Program-made: the position numbers and the translations under genes | The notes under the pieces: model-generated | What the model saw: the letters and a program-made list of their open reading frames with translations, nothing else | Told to the model about the DNA's origin: nothing | The model's database searches: none | From: Capra hircus | Taxonomy: Eukaryota > Chordata > Mammalia > Artiodactyla > Bovidae | Assembly (NCBI RefSeq): GCF_001704415.2 | Contig: NC_030816.1 | Location: forward strand, 83,826,713 to 83,890,712 | Length of the DNA stretch: 64,000 bases | Direction: 5' to 3' | Shown: positions 12,881 to 24,277 of the stretch, piece after piece | How positions within the stretch are numbered: the first letter of the stretch is position 1 | How the letters are laid out: every line of letters begins with the position of its first letter

Positions 12881-15800
12881 CCAATGGTCCCCAAACCCTG
12901 GACCATGAACCGGTCACCAGTCTGTGGCCTGTTAGGAACCAGGCTGCACAGCAAGAGGTGAGTAGAGGGTGAGTGAGTGAAGCTTCATCTGTATTTACCA
13001 CCAGAGCTCAGGAAACAAGCTCAGGGCTGCCACTGATCCTGCGTTATGGTCAGCTGTTTAATCATTTCATTATATATCACAGCGTGATAATAATAGATTG
13101 ATCACATGGATCACAGCCTCGTCTAACTCAATGAAATGATGAACCATGCTGTGTAGAGCCACCCAAGGCAGACAGGTCATGGTGGAGAGTTCTGACAAAA
13201 CATGGTCCACTGCAGAAGGGAGTCACAGACCACTTCAGGATTCTCGCCCTGCCGTAAACAGTATGAAAAAGCAAAAAGATATGACACTGACGGATGGACT
13301 CCCCAGGTCGGTAGGTGCCCAATGTGCTACTGGAGATGAGTGGAGAAATAACTCCAGAAAGAATGAAGGGATGGAGCCAAAGCAAAACCAGTGCCCAGGT
13401 GTGGATGTGACTGGTAATGGAAGTGAAGCCTGATGCTGTAAAGAGCAATACTGCATAGGAACCTGGAATGTTAGGCCCATGAATCAAGGCAAATTGGAAG
13501 TGGTCAAATAGGACATGGCAAGAGTGAACGTCGACATTCTAGGAATCAGCGAACTAAAATGGACTGGAATGGGTGAATTTAACTCAGATGACCATTATAT
13601 CTACTAACTGTGGGCAGGAATCCCTTAGAAAAAATGAAGTAGCCATCATGGTCAACAAAAGAGTCCGAAATGCACTACTTGGATGCAATCTCAAAATCAA
13701 CAGAATGATCTCTGTTCATTTCCAAGGCAAACCACTCAATATCACAGTAATCCAAGTCTATGCTCCATCCACTAATGCTGAAGAAGATGAAGTTGAATGG
13801 TTTTATGATGACCTACAAGATCTTCTAGAATTAACACCAAAAAAAAAAAAAAGAAAGAAAGAAAGAAAGATGTCCTTTTCATCATAGGGGACTGGAATGC
13901 AAGAGTAGGAAGTCAAGAGATACCTGGAGTAACAGGCAAATTTGGCCTTGAAGTATAAAATGAAGCAGGGCAAAGGCTAACAGAGTTTTGCCAAGAGAAT
14001 GCACTGGTCATAGCAAACTTGCTCTTCCAGCAACACAAGAGATGACTCTATGCATGGACATCACCAGGCGGTCCACTGGAATCAGGTTGATTATATTCTT
14101 TGCAGGCAAAGATGGAGAAGCTCTATACAGTCAGCAAAAACAAGACCAGGAGCTGACTGTGGCTCAGGTCATGAACTCCTTATTGCTAAATTCAGACTTA
14201 AATTGAAGAAAGTAGGGAAAACTACTAGACCATTCAGGTATGACCTAAACCAAATCCCTTATGATTATACAGTGGAAGTGAAAAATAGATTCAGGGGATT
14301 AGATCTGATAGACAGAGTTCCTGAAGAACTATGGGTGGAGGTTCTTAACATGAGGTAAAAATGGGTGGCAAGAATACACTGAAGAACTATACAAAAAAGA
14401 TCTTAATGACCCAGATAACCACGATGGTGTGATCACTCACCTAGAGCCACACATCCTGGAATGCAAAGTCAAGTGGGCCTTAGAAAACATCACTACAAAC
14501 AAAGCTAGTGGAGGTGATGGAATTCCAGTTGAGCTATTTCAAATTCTAAAAGATGATGCCCTGAAAGTGCTGCACTCAATATGCCAGCAACTTTGGAAAA
14601 CCCAGCAGTAGCCACAGAACTGGAAAAGGTCAGTTTTCATTCCAATCCCAAAGAAAGACAATGCCAAAGAATGTCCAAACTACCGCACAATCGCACTCAT
14701 CTCACATACTAGTAAAATGACTCTCAGAATTCTCCAAGCCAGGCTTCAACAGTATGTAAACCAAGAATTTCCACATGTTCAAGCTGGATTTAGAAAAGAC
14801 AGAGGAATCAGAGATCAAATTGCCAACATCCTTTGGATCATGGAAAAAGCAGGGAGAATTCCAGAAAAACATCTACTTTTGCTTCCTTGACTACACCAAA
14901 GCCTTTGACTGTGTGGATCACAATAAACTGTGGAAAATTCTGAAAGAGATGGTAATACCAGACCACCTGACCTGCTTCCTGAAAAATCTGTATGCATGTC
15001 AAGAAGCAGCAGTTAAAACCAGACATGGAACAATGGACTGGTTTCAAATTGAAAAAGGAGTATGTCAAGGCTGTATATTGTCACCCTGCTTATTTAACTT
15101 GTATGCAGAGTACATCATGAGAAATGCTGGTATGGATGAAGCACAAGCTGGAATCAAGACTGCCGGGAGAAATAGCAATAACCTCAGATATGCTGAAGAC
15201 ACCATCCTTATTGCAGAAAGCAAAGAGGAACTAAAGAGCCTCTTGATGAAAGTGAAAGAGAAGAGTAAAAAAGCTGGCTTAAAATTCAACATTCAGAAAA
15301 CAAAGATCATGGCATCTGGTCCCATCACTTCATGGAAAATTGATGGGGAAACAATGGAAACAGTGAGAGACTTTATTTTCTTGGGCTCCAAAATCACTGC
15401 AGATGGTGATTGCAGCCATGAAATTAAAAGACATTGCTCCTTGAAAGAAAAGCTAAGACCAACCTAGACGGCACATTACTTTGCCAACAAAGATCTGTCT
15501 AGTCAAAGCTATGGTTTTTCCAGTAGTCACGTGTAGATGTGAGAGTTGGATCATAAAGAAAGCTGAGCACCAAAGCATTAATGCTTTTGAACTGTGGTGT
15601 TGGAGAGGACTCTTGAGAGTTCCTTGTACTAGAAGGAGATGAAACCAGTCAATCTTAAAGGATATTAGTCCTGAATATTCATTCGAAGGACTGATGCTGA
15701 AGCTGAAACTCCAATGCTTTGGCCAACTGATGCAAAGAACTGATTCATTGGAAAAGATCCTGATGCTGGAAAAGATTGAAGACAGGAGGAGAAGGGGATG

Positions 15801-16081
15801 ACAGAGGATGAGATGGTTGGATGGCATCACCGACTGAATAGACATGAGTTTGAGCAAGCTCTGGGAGTTGATGATGGACAGGGAATCCTGGCGTGCTGCA
15901 ATCCATGGGGTTGCAAAGAATGGGACACGACTGAGTTACTGAACTGAACTGAATAACAATAGAAATAAAGTGCACCATAAATGTAATGTGCTTGAATCAT
16001 CCTGATGCACCCGTCCTGATCTGGGGAAAAATTGTTTTCCATTAAACGAGTCCCTGGTGAGGAAAATGTTGGGGACTGCTA
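12881..16081. mobile_element. Ancient hAT-like DNA element, split by a BovB
   Basis: Two halves, 12881-13096 and 15952-16081, form one element once the BovB is taken out. The left half has GTTAGGAACCAGGCTGCACA and GAAGCTTCATCTGTATTTAC. The right half has AGAAATAAAGTGCACC and ends TGTTGGGGACTGCT. The flanks carry a 7-bp repeat CCCTATG (12874-12880 and 16082-16088), close to the 8-bp duplication expected of hAT elements. The family name is not certain. Confidence 0.65.
13097..15951 (+). mobile_element. BovB (RTE) LINE, nearly full length, decayed
   Basis: About 2.86 kb in sense orientation with endonuclease-region remnants (13440-13830), a reverse-transcriptase region (about 14775-15467, with CFLDYTKAFDCVDHNKLW and GVCQGCILSP) and the 3' tail CTGAACTGAACTGAA. 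It is broken by many stops and frameshifts. The catalytic YADD box reads YAED. An A/GAAA expansion sits at 13840-13870. Flanking near-identical sites are GATAATAATAG (13086-13096) and AATAACAATAG (15952-15962). Not a host gene. Confidence 0.95.
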
Positions 16082-16239
16082 CCCTATGGTTTAGTTCATG
16101 GCAGAAAGATACCTGCTAGGAATCCTACTGGGCAAAGTTGCAATCTTGCTGGGATCCTGCAAACACCTGAAGCCCTGGAAAAGCTAGAGCTGGGTGTATG
16201 TGAGAGCTAAAGGAGCCTAGGGGAAAATATCCCTCAGCT

Positions 16240-16368
16240 GCTGCTACTGCTAAGTCACTTCAGTCGTGTCCGACTCTGTGCGACCACAGAGACGGCAGCC
16301 CACCAGGCTCCCCCATCCCTGGGACTCTCCAGGCAAGAACACTGGAGTGGGTTGCCATTTCCTTCTCC
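16240..16368 (-). mobile_element. Bov-A SINE, short copy with perfect target duplication
   Basis: CTGCTACTGCTAAGTCACTT to TGCCATTTCCTTCTCC, flanked by ATCCCTCAGCT at 16229-16239 and 16369-16379. Confidence 0.92.
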
Positions 16369-16675
16369 ATCCCTCAGCTAGTGGGGGAAAAGGCCATCAT
16401 GTGAATTTATAGTCTGTTGTTACATGTTCTTTTTAAAATAGTTTCTGAAGCATTCAGAAACCTGAAAAGAAATGATGATAAGAATGTGAATGGTGGAGTA
16501 TGTGGTTTGGCTTTTATTTGTGACATAGCAGGTGATTTGTTTTATTTCACTGCAGCTTTCTCTTCTTTGGAATAATCATTGGCTAACTAGTGACTTATAG
16601 ATACTCAATTTGCCAATTTAGAACTAAAAATTTGTGTATCTAGACCTGCTTCTATGGTTTAAGACACTGGACATT

Positions 16676-16960
16676 CTTTTTTTTAAATACATAATTTTTT
16701 GGAGGGGTTATTGAGATAAAATTGACATAATGTTAGTTTTAGGTATAATAATGAGCATACCTAAACATAATAATTCAGTATTTGTGTGTATTGCGAGGTG
16801 ATCACCACAATAAGTCTAGTTAACATCTATCAACATACGTATGTTGTAATTTTTTTTCTTGTGATGAGAGCTTCTAAGATTTGTTCATGTAACCACTTTT
16901 AAATATGCAGTAAAGTATAATTAACTATAGTCATCAGGCTGTATATCATAACTGCTTGAT
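16676..16960 (-). mobile_element. L1 3'-UTR fragment
   Basis: Antisense L1: TTATTGAGATAAAATTGACA, AGTTAACATCTATCAACA and TTAACTATAGTCATCAGGCT. Confidence 0.8.
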
Positions 16961-17124
16961 TTGGGGGGGGGGCACTTTCTTTATCATTTGATGTTTAGAA
17001 CTTTTCTGTTTCAGCAACAATCAGTGACATTTATTGGTGCCATTGGGAAGATCAATGATGTGTTTAATCCCATCCACTCACATCAGATTCTGGTGTGGCC
17101 CCAAGTTCTGAGTCTTTGTGATCA

Positions 17125-17346
17125 TTGTTGTTTAGTCACTAAGCTGTGTCTAACTCTTTGCCGTGCACCAGGCTCCCTGGTCCTTCATTATTTCCCAGAG
17201 TTCACTCAAATTTATGTCTATTGAGTCAGTGATGCTATTGAACCATCTCATCTTCTGCCGCCCCCCTCTCTCCTTTTGCTTTCGATCTTTCCCGGCATCA
17301 GGGTCTTTTCCAAAGAGTCAGATCTTTGCATCAAGTGGCCAAAGTA
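17125..17346 (-). mobile_element. BovB 3'-end fragment
   Basis: Antisense copy with CATCTCATCTTCTGC, TTCGATCTTTCCCGGCATCA and GGCCAAAGTAATGGAGCTT. Confidence 0.85.
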
Positions 17347-17379
17347 ATGGAGCTTAAGGTTAGAGTCTTAAAATATATT

Positions 17380-17712
17380 TTTATTTGTTTATTTGGGCTG
17401 GGCTGGGTCTTCATTGCTGGGAGGGCTTTTCTCCAGTTGCGGCAAGTGGAGGCTTCTCTCTGTTGCCGTGCCCGGGCTTCTGGTTGGTGTGACTTCTCTT
17501 GTTGCAGAGCATGGGCTCTAGCGTGCTCCGGCTTCATAGCTGTGGTGTGTGGGCTCAGTTGCAGCTCCCAGGCTCTGCGGCTCAGGCTCAATAGTTGTAG
17601 CTCATGGGCTTCATTGCTCTGTGGCACGTGGGACCTTCTCAGATCAGGGACTGAACCTGTGTCTCCTGCATCGGCAGGCAGGTTCTGTACCACTGAGCCA
17701 CCAGGAAAACCC
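17380..17712 (-). mobile_element. CHR-type tRNA SINE, full length
   Basis: Antisense, ending in the tRNA-like head (CCACTGAGCCACCAGGAAAA). Imperfect flanking repeats (TTAGAGTCTTA and TAAGAGTTTTA). The open frames across it are shadows. Confidence 0.85.
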
Positions 17713-17767
17713 AAAGTAAGAGTTTTAGGACTGAGAATGCAAACTCTTTTTTCTCCCCTCTATCATT

Positions 17768-17890
17768 TACTTTATTTATTTTTTTTAAATTTTATTTGTT
17801 TTACTTTACAATATTGTATTGGTTTTGCCATAAATTGACATGAATCCGCCATGGGTGTACATGTGTTCCCCAACACCTTCCCTCCCTTTG
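17768..17890 (-). mobile_element. L1 3' end fragment
   Basis: Antisense: TACAATATTGTATTGGTTTT, then GAATCCGCCATGGGTGTACA. Confidence 0.85.
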
Positions 17891-18270
17891 AACCCTCACA
17901 GATTTGTTTTTAAGAAATGAAGAAGTGTTCCACCATGTGACCTGCAGCTGCAACGCATCAACCTTTGCTGATATTAAGGCTGCACTTTGGATCCCGGGGA
18001 ACCTCTAGAAAGATGCACTTTTTGCTGTTCCAGGCAGCAAGCCCAGTCATGGAGGGATGGAGTGGAGGGGTAGAACTCTCTTAGGCCAGATGGAAATGCT
18101 CAGAATAATATCTCTGCTACAGACAGCATCCTCACCAAATAACTGGCTGAGCCTGAGGTCAGGGGCCACCAGCCGTATACGGCCATGGAGCCCTGAAGTG
18201 TGGCTGGTCTGAACGGGGACATGATGTCAGAGTGAGCTGCACAGTGGATTACAAAGGTTTAGCCTGACAT
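17891..18270. other. Unassigned intronic sequence
   Basis: No repeat or exon recognised. Confidence 0.3.
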
Positions 18271-18282
18271 AAAGCACATGAA

Positions 18283-18547
18283 CAGAGAAGGCAGTGGCAC
18301 CCCACTCGAGTACTCTCGCTTGGAAAATCCCATGGACGGAGGAGCCTGGAAGGCTGCAGTCCATGGGGTCGCTGAAGGTCGAACACGACTGAGCGACTTC
18401 ACTTTCACTTTTCACTTTCCTGCATTGGAGAAGGAAATGGCAACCCACTCCAGTGTTCTTGCCTGGAATCCCAGGGGCAGGGGAGCCTGGTGGGCTCCCG
18501 TCTATGGGGTCGCACAGAGTTGGACACGACTGAAGCGACTTAGCAGC
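18283..18547 (+). mobile_element. BOV-A2 dimeric SINE
   Basis: Two Bov-A monomers in tandem (AGAAGGCAGTGGCACCCCAC and GAGAAGGAAATGGCAACCCA starts). Flanked by AAAGCACATGAA at 18271-18282 and 18548-18559. Confidence 0.93.
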
Positions 18548-18559
18548 AAAGCACATGAA

Positions 18560-18774
18560 GAGCTGACTCATTTGGAAAGACCCTGATGCTGGGAAAGATT
18601 GAAGGCAGGAGGAGAAGGGGATGACAGAGGATGAGATGGTTGGATGGCATCACCGACTCGATGGACATGAGTTTGGGTAAACTCCAGGAATTGGTGATGG
18701 ACAGGGAGGCCTGGCATGCTGCAGTCCATGGGGTGGCAAAGAGTCGGACACAACTGAGTGATTGAACTGAACTG
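18560..18774 (+). mobile_element. BovB 3'-end fragment
   Basis: GAGCTGACTCATTTGGAAAG to ATTGAACTGAACTG, followed by a third AAAGCACATGAA (18775-18786). Confidence 0.92.
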
Positions 18775-18999
18775 AAAGCACATGAACAATTTCCTCAGTA
18801 ATTTCACGTTGATCGCCTGTTGAAATGATTATACGGGGGATAGACTGGATTAAATGCAACATATTCTTAAGATTGATTTTGCCTATTTCTTCTTACATTT
18901 TTGATGTTAGTATTAGAAAATTTAAACTGACGTGGGTGACACTATGGTTTTACTGGACAAAGCTGGTCTAGGTGCTTGGAATTTGTTTTTAACTACTTT

Positions 19000-19229
19000 G
19001 TGTGCATGCTAAATCATGCTAAATCGCTTCAGTTGTGGCCGACTCTTTGTGACTTCATGGACTGTGGCCTGCCAGGCTCATCTGTCTATGGGATTCTCCG
19101 GGCAAGAGTACTGGAGTGGGATGCCCTGCCCTTCTCCAGGGGATCTTCCCGACGGGGGTCATACCCACATCTCTTATGTCTCCTTCATTGGCAGGCAGGC
19201 TCTCTAACACTGAGCCATCAGGAAATCCC
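19000..19229 (-). mobile_element. Bov-tA SINE
   Basis: Antisense, ending ACTGAGCCATCAGGAAATCC; flanked by TTTAACTACTTT (18988-18999 and 19230-19241). Confidence 0.92.
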
Positions 19230-19241
19230 TTTAACTACTTT

Positions 19242-19312
19242 CAATTCAGTTCAGTTCAGTCACTCAGTCGTGTCCAACTCTTTGTGACCCTGTGGACCGC
19301 AGCATGCCAGGC
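19242..19312 (-). mobile_element. BovB 3'-terminal piece
   Basis: CAATTCAGTTCAGTTCAGTC through GCAGCATGCCAGGCT only; about 70 bp of the 3' terminus. Confidence 0.85.
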
Positions 19313-19504
19313 TAAATATGGATCTCGCTCATTTGCTGCTATGTATGATTCTATTGAATGGCTATACTACAATTTATTCAGAGACATTCAGCTCATTTTT
19401 TATTTTTCATAATTATAAATGATAGAGCAGAGAACCTATAGTGCCCGATCCCTTGGCAAGAACTGATCTAAAGTCAATGCCTACAACCAGACTGTCAGGA
19501 CCAT

Positions 19505-19938
19505 CAGTTCAGTTCAGCCACTCAGTTGTGTCCGACTCTTTGCCACCCCATGGACTGCAGCACACCAGGCCTCCTTGTCCATCACAACTCCCGGAGCTTA
19601 CTCAAACTCATGTCCATCGTATCAGAGATACCATCCAACCATCTCATCCTCTGTCATCCCCTTCTCCTCCTACCCTCAATCTTTCCCAGCATCAGGGTCT
19701 TTTCAAATGAATCAGCTCTTGACATCACATAGCCAAATATTGGAGTTTCAGCTTCAACATCAGTCCTTCTGATGAACATCCAGGACTGATCTCCTTTAGG
19801 ATGGACTGGTTGGATCTCCTTGCAGTCCAAGGGACTCTCAAGAGTCTTCTCCAACACCACAGTTCAAAAGCATCAATTCTTCGGTGCTCAGCTTTCTTTA
19901 TAGTCCAACTCTCACATCCATACATGACCACTGGAAAA
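19505..19938 (-). mobile_element. BovB 3'-end fragment
   Basis: Antisense from CAGTTCAGTTCAGCCACTCA to the CATACATGACCACTGGAAA region. The right edge meets a third TTAACTACTTT (19939-19949). Confidence 0.92.
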
Positions 19939-20065
19939 TTAACTACTTTAATACACATCAAATAAGCATCAAATATTCCTGATCAATTTAATTATGAACT
20001 TTGCTTTATCATATGAATTGTCATGGTAAATATCTTCTCTATGGTCTTTTTTTTAAGGGAAGTTT

Positions 20066-20383
20066 TTTAAGCTTTGTGTTTATTTATCGAGGCTGTTCTG
20101 AGTCCTCGTTGCTGCACAGGCTTTCTCTGGATGCGGTGTGGGGACTCCTCACTGTGCTGGCCTCCGTTGTTGCAGAACACAGGCTCCAGGCACGCAGGCT
20201 GCAGTAGCTGCGGCTCATGGGCGCAGTAGCTGCCGTTCCTGGGCTCTACAGCGCAGGCTCAGTAGTCATGCCGCTTGGGGCTACTTGCTCACGGCACATG
20301 GGCTCTTCCCACACCAGGGACTGAAACCACGTCTCCTGCATTGGCAGGCAGACTCTACCCCTGAGCCACCAGGGAAGCCCTCT
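20066..20383 (-). mobile_element. CHR-type tRNA SINE, full length
   Basis: Antisense, ending CCCTGAGCCACCAGGGAAGC; interior GCTCATGGGCGCAGTAGCTG. Confidence 0.87.
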
Positions 20384-21111
20384 CCTCTTGTTTAAAAGTA
20401 TACTGAGGTTTTATAAAATTCCCAGAGTGCTGTGGGCAATTTGGCAAATTCTCTTTTACGGATGCCAGGCAACCTTGCTGCCACCTAGCAGCTGGCCAGG
20501 GTTCTGTGATGTTAAACACCTATTCCTGGACCTGCTGTCTGTAGCCTCCACCCGACTGAAGGGGACGACTGTGAGGAGGTGGGCCGGGGGACACGCACAC
20601 TCTGCACCCCCTCCCGGCCTCACCCAAGCCCCTCAGCTCCTGGGGCTTCTCTGAAAGACCTATAGGGTGATCAGCTTAGAGGGTGGCTTCCAAATCAGTG
20701 AACCCCAAATCCTCAAGTGCTATTTTGCTCACACAGACTTCTTACAAAACGTTTCTAGAGAACAGAGCCTGTGGGGAATTTGTGATGACACAAAGTTGGC
20801 ATTAGATTCAAGAAGTGATAAATTCCCCTGCTCATCAGTGGCTTCACTTTTCCTTGCGACATATGACAACTGTTAAAAAGTCCACCCACTGAGATCCACC
20901 AGGTGAAATTGCAAGGCTGGAAATGCAACCACTCGACACCATCCCCTCCCCTGCCCGCTCCAGACCCTGCTGCTCAGCTGGGTTCTTCCCCCTCAACCCG
21001 GGGGGCTCACGTTCCTTCCCGGCGAGTAAGAATAATACTAGGAGGTAGTAGGTGAGGCAGGACTTCAGGGACCACCTGGGCATCTCACATGAGTCTCCTG
21101 AGAGGTTGTTA
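20384..21111. other. Unassigned intronic sequence
   Basis: Nothing recognised. Confidence 0.3.
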
Positions 21112-21126
21112 AAATGCAGATTCTGG

Positions 21127-21458
21127 GGCTTCCCTGGAGACTCAGTGGTAAAGAATCCACCTGCCAATGAAGGAGACACAGTTCAGTCTCTGATCTGGGA
21201 AGGTCCTACCTGCTGTGGGGTAACTAAACCTGGGCACCCCAACTACTGAGCCTGTGCTCTGGAGCCCAGGAGCTGCAGCTAATGGAGCCTGCATGGCCCA
21301 GAGCCCGTCCTCTGCAGCAAGAGAGGCCACCACAATGAGATGCCCACGCACCCAGCTACTGAGGAGCACCCACTCGCCACAGCTAGAGGAGAGCCCCTGC
21401 AGCAGTCAAGACCCAGCACAGCTTACAGTGAACAATTACAAATCTCCTCTTTAAAGAG
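21127..21458 (+). mobile_element. CHR-type tRNA SINE, full length
   Basis: GGGCTTCCCTGGAGACTCAG through the GCTACTGAGGAGCACCCACT region. Flanks AAAATGCAGATTCTG and AAAATGCAGACTCTG form a 15-bp duplication with one mismatch. Confidence 0.9.
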
Positions 21459-21487
21459 AAAATGCAGACTCTGATTTCTTCATCCAA

Positions 21488-21697
21488 GGTGAGGTGAAGT
21501 TGCTCAGTCATGTCCAACTCTGTGCGACCCCATGGACTGTAGCCTACCAGCTTCCTCCATCCATGGGATTTTGCAGGCAAGAGTACCGGAGTGGGTTGCC
21601 CTTTCCTTCTCCAGGAGATCTTCTCGACCCAGGGATTGAACATGGATCTCCTGCATTATAGGCAGAGGCTTTACCATCTGAGCCACTAGGGAAGTCC
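21488..21697 (-). mobile_element. Bov-tA SINE
   Basis: Antisense, ending ATCTGAGCCACTAGGGAAGT; short flanking TCCAAGGT repeats. Confidence 0.9.
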
Positions 21698-21755
21698 AAG
21701 GTAGGGCATCTTTAACAAGTTCCCTGGCAAAAACGCTGTGGCTTCACGGACCACA

Positions 21756-21783
21756 CCCTAACCCTAACCCTAACCCTAACCCT
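21756..21783. repeat. Interstitial telomeric repeat, (CCCTAA)4 plus CCCT
   Basis: Four perfect CCCTAA units and a partial fifth at 21756-21783, the C-rich strand of vertebrate telomere repeat, far too regular for chance. Confidence 0.95.
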
Positions 21784-21803
21784 TCCTACTTTGAGTAGGA
21801 AGG
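21781..21803. repeat. Perfect 10-bp hairpin next to the telomeric repeat
   Basis: CCTTCCTACT (21781-21790), loop TTG, AGTAGGAAGG (21794-21803); the arms are exact reverse complements. Confidence 0.9.
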
Positions 21804-22469
21804 TTCTCCAAGCATCTGTTGCTCTGTGTACATTCTTGAAAACTTACCCTGCCTGAAGCCTCAGAGATCACCAGTGCCAGATGAACTTTAAATATGCCTG
21901 GTAAACATAAGAAAATCTAATAATAAGAGAAATCTATTCCTGTTTTGCAGAAGGCACAATGACAGTTGTCTTTACAAAAAGAGTACCTTTAAAAAGAATC
22001 TCCCTAACTTGTGCACTGTAGTAGAAACTACAGTTTACTAACGGAAAACATTTTTTTAATGCCAACTGAATTATCATCTGGAAGCAGAGTATCTCCAAAA
22101 AGTTATAAAAATAATATTAATACAGAGTAGATTGTCTCCATTTTTGAACACTCACTGGTACCAGGTGTGTATATTGCTGACCTTAGACAAAATAAACAGC
22201 AATTATTATTCAGTAAAGATGAGTTTATTTGGGAATAGCAGAGGCATTACAAATCGCGACATATGAGCTAAGGAGAACCATAGTCCAGACTGAGGATACA
22301 AATGGGAAGGTTAGCTATTATTAGGTTCTGGGAAGAAATTGGGAGAGTTGTTTTGAACAAAAGTTCATTGGAGGAGAATGAAAGTTTGGGGTTATTTAAA
22401 TAACGTGCTGGTAAAAAAAAAAAAAAACGTTCTAAAATAAAACATCTCTAGCCTGATCCTGGCTGTTTA
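21804..22469. other. Unassigned intronic sequence
   Basis: AT-rich with a poly-A near 22414. The part at 22195-22400 may be an old LTR, not identifiable by eye. Confidence 0.3.
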
Positions 22470-22745
22470 TCTCTTAAAAATTTTTTTTGTTGAAGTATAG
22501 TTGATTTACACTGTCACACTAGTTTCAGATGGACAGAAAAGTGACTCAGTTTTGCATATACCTACATCTATTTTTCAGACTCTTCTCCCTCAAATATTAT
22601 TAAAATATATTGAGTTTAGTTCCTGGTGCTATACAGAGATAATTGTTGGTTATTTTATATATAATAATGTGTATATGTTAATTCTAAACTCCTAATTTAT
22701 CCCTCCCACCCTTTCCCCTTTGGTAACTGTAAGTTTGTTTCTTGC
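22470..22745 (-). mobile_element. L1 3'-end fragment
   Basis: Antisense: TTGAAGTATAGTTGATTTAC, CAGTTTTGCATATACCTACA and TCCTGGTGCTATACAGAG. Confidence 0.85.
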
Positions 22746-23224
22746 CCAGAAACCAATCCCTCATCAGGAGAGCTCTGAACACCATATTTATAATAGATTG
22801 TTATTTATAGTGTCTTTCTCTTCCTTGGCAATTTAAATTAAAATGTCAACTTCAAGAAATGTTTCAGAAGGGCACCAGAATGAATTATAAATAGAACCTG
22901 ATTAATCAAAGAAAGATGAATAAAGTATGCTTTTAACACAGGGTACATTGTTGTTGATATAAAGCAAAAGTCTTGGCAGAATTAAAAGACAGTTGAGAAA
23001 CAAATAGAACAAATAGCCATCAGTTCAGTAAATGAGTATCAGGAAACCAACCTGTACAGTTTACCTGTGAGCAGCCCCTTTTTCAACGAGTGGCGTTACT
23101 AGGCAACAAGGATCCAAACAGACAGGCGTTTCCAAGAGCATTTCCCATCTTCCTTTGCTCCAAATGAGAGCAGGCAGACACCTCTTAGAAGGATAAATGT
23201 ATGAAAAACACTAAAGCCAAGTTA
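22746..23224. other. Unassigned intronic sequence
   Basis: Nothing recognised. Confidence 0.3.
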
Positions 23225-23505
23225 GATACTCAAGATAACATACTGTATGGTTCCACTTACATGAAATTCTAGAAAGGCAAACTAATGACAGAAAGCAGAT
23301 GAGGGTTTACCCGGGGCTGAACATCAGAGGGAGAGAACTGCTTGCAAAGAGACAGGAGGAAACTTTTGGGGGTGGTAGAACTATCCCACATCATGATGGC
23401 AGTGGTGATTATGTGACTTGACACATTTGTCAAAATTTCGTGAAATGTAGCTTAAAGTTGCTAAATACTACTGGATGTAAATTATATTTCAATACAACAA
23501 AATTT
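23225..23505 (+). mobile_element. Old L1 3'-UTR fragment
   Basis: Sense: GGTTCCACTTACATGAAATT, then TGGCAGTGGTGATTATGTGA and GTAAATTATATTTCAATACA, a diverged L1M-type 3' end. Confidence 0.7.
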
Positions 23506-24277
23506 AAAGTCCATCTATCTATAATAATCTAATATAGCACTTCTATTCTTTTACATCTAAGACTATGCAAACACTTTGGAGATAGAAAATAAACATGATT
23601 TCATTTCAAAATACAAAGCTAGAAGTTGTTGTAAAAGGGTAGGCGCTGAACCAGGCACATGGTAGGCGCTGCACACGGGTTGCCAAGACTTTCCTGGATG
23701 AATTCCACCCAAGATATGGCTTTTAGTCTCCCGAGGTCTTTGGACACCCAGAAAGTGGGTCATCTTTCAGAATATCTGCGTCACTGTGGACAGTGTGTTA
23801 GTAAATCAAAGACCAGCTGGATTTGTTCTCAAATTGGCAAAATACTTGCTTGGGAGCACTATTAATCCTTTCATTTGCTGAATGGGGAAAATTGGTCTTG
23901 ATTACCTTTAGTTATTATCAGTGCTGCATATTCTTTTGGTGTAGGATATATATTAGGCGTTAAACATGTGCTTTGGAAAAGCAGAGATCATGTGACCGCT
24001 TGATTCTAAATATGAAAAGTGTGAAATTAAGACTAATACTAAATATTCTTACAGAGTAAATTGGAGTAGTGAAGCAATTATTTTCACTCTTTAATGCAAA
24101 GTTATTTTGCCTAAAATATTCTGTTATTACGCAAAAGCATTGTTCTGGACTAAATTTTTGAGATAAATTCTGCTTTTGGCAACAAATAACAGAAAACCAA
24201 TCTACATGGGCTTCAGACAGTAAGCACAGTTCCACGCTCCTGGATCTGGAATTCTAGACTTAAAACAGCATCCAAGT
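23506..24277. other. Unassigned intronic sequence
   Basis: Nothing recognised; ORFs here are short and lack domains. Confidence 0.3.

Noticed and set aside
14775..15467. 230-codon ORF with reverse-transcriptase motifs
   Set aside because: Part of the decayed BovB LINE, not a host gene; flanked by stops and with an altered catalytic box.
17326..17838. 170-codon Cys/Ser-rich ORF
   Set aside because: Runs across an antisense CHR SINE; repetitive GC-rich SINE sequence gives open frames on both strands.
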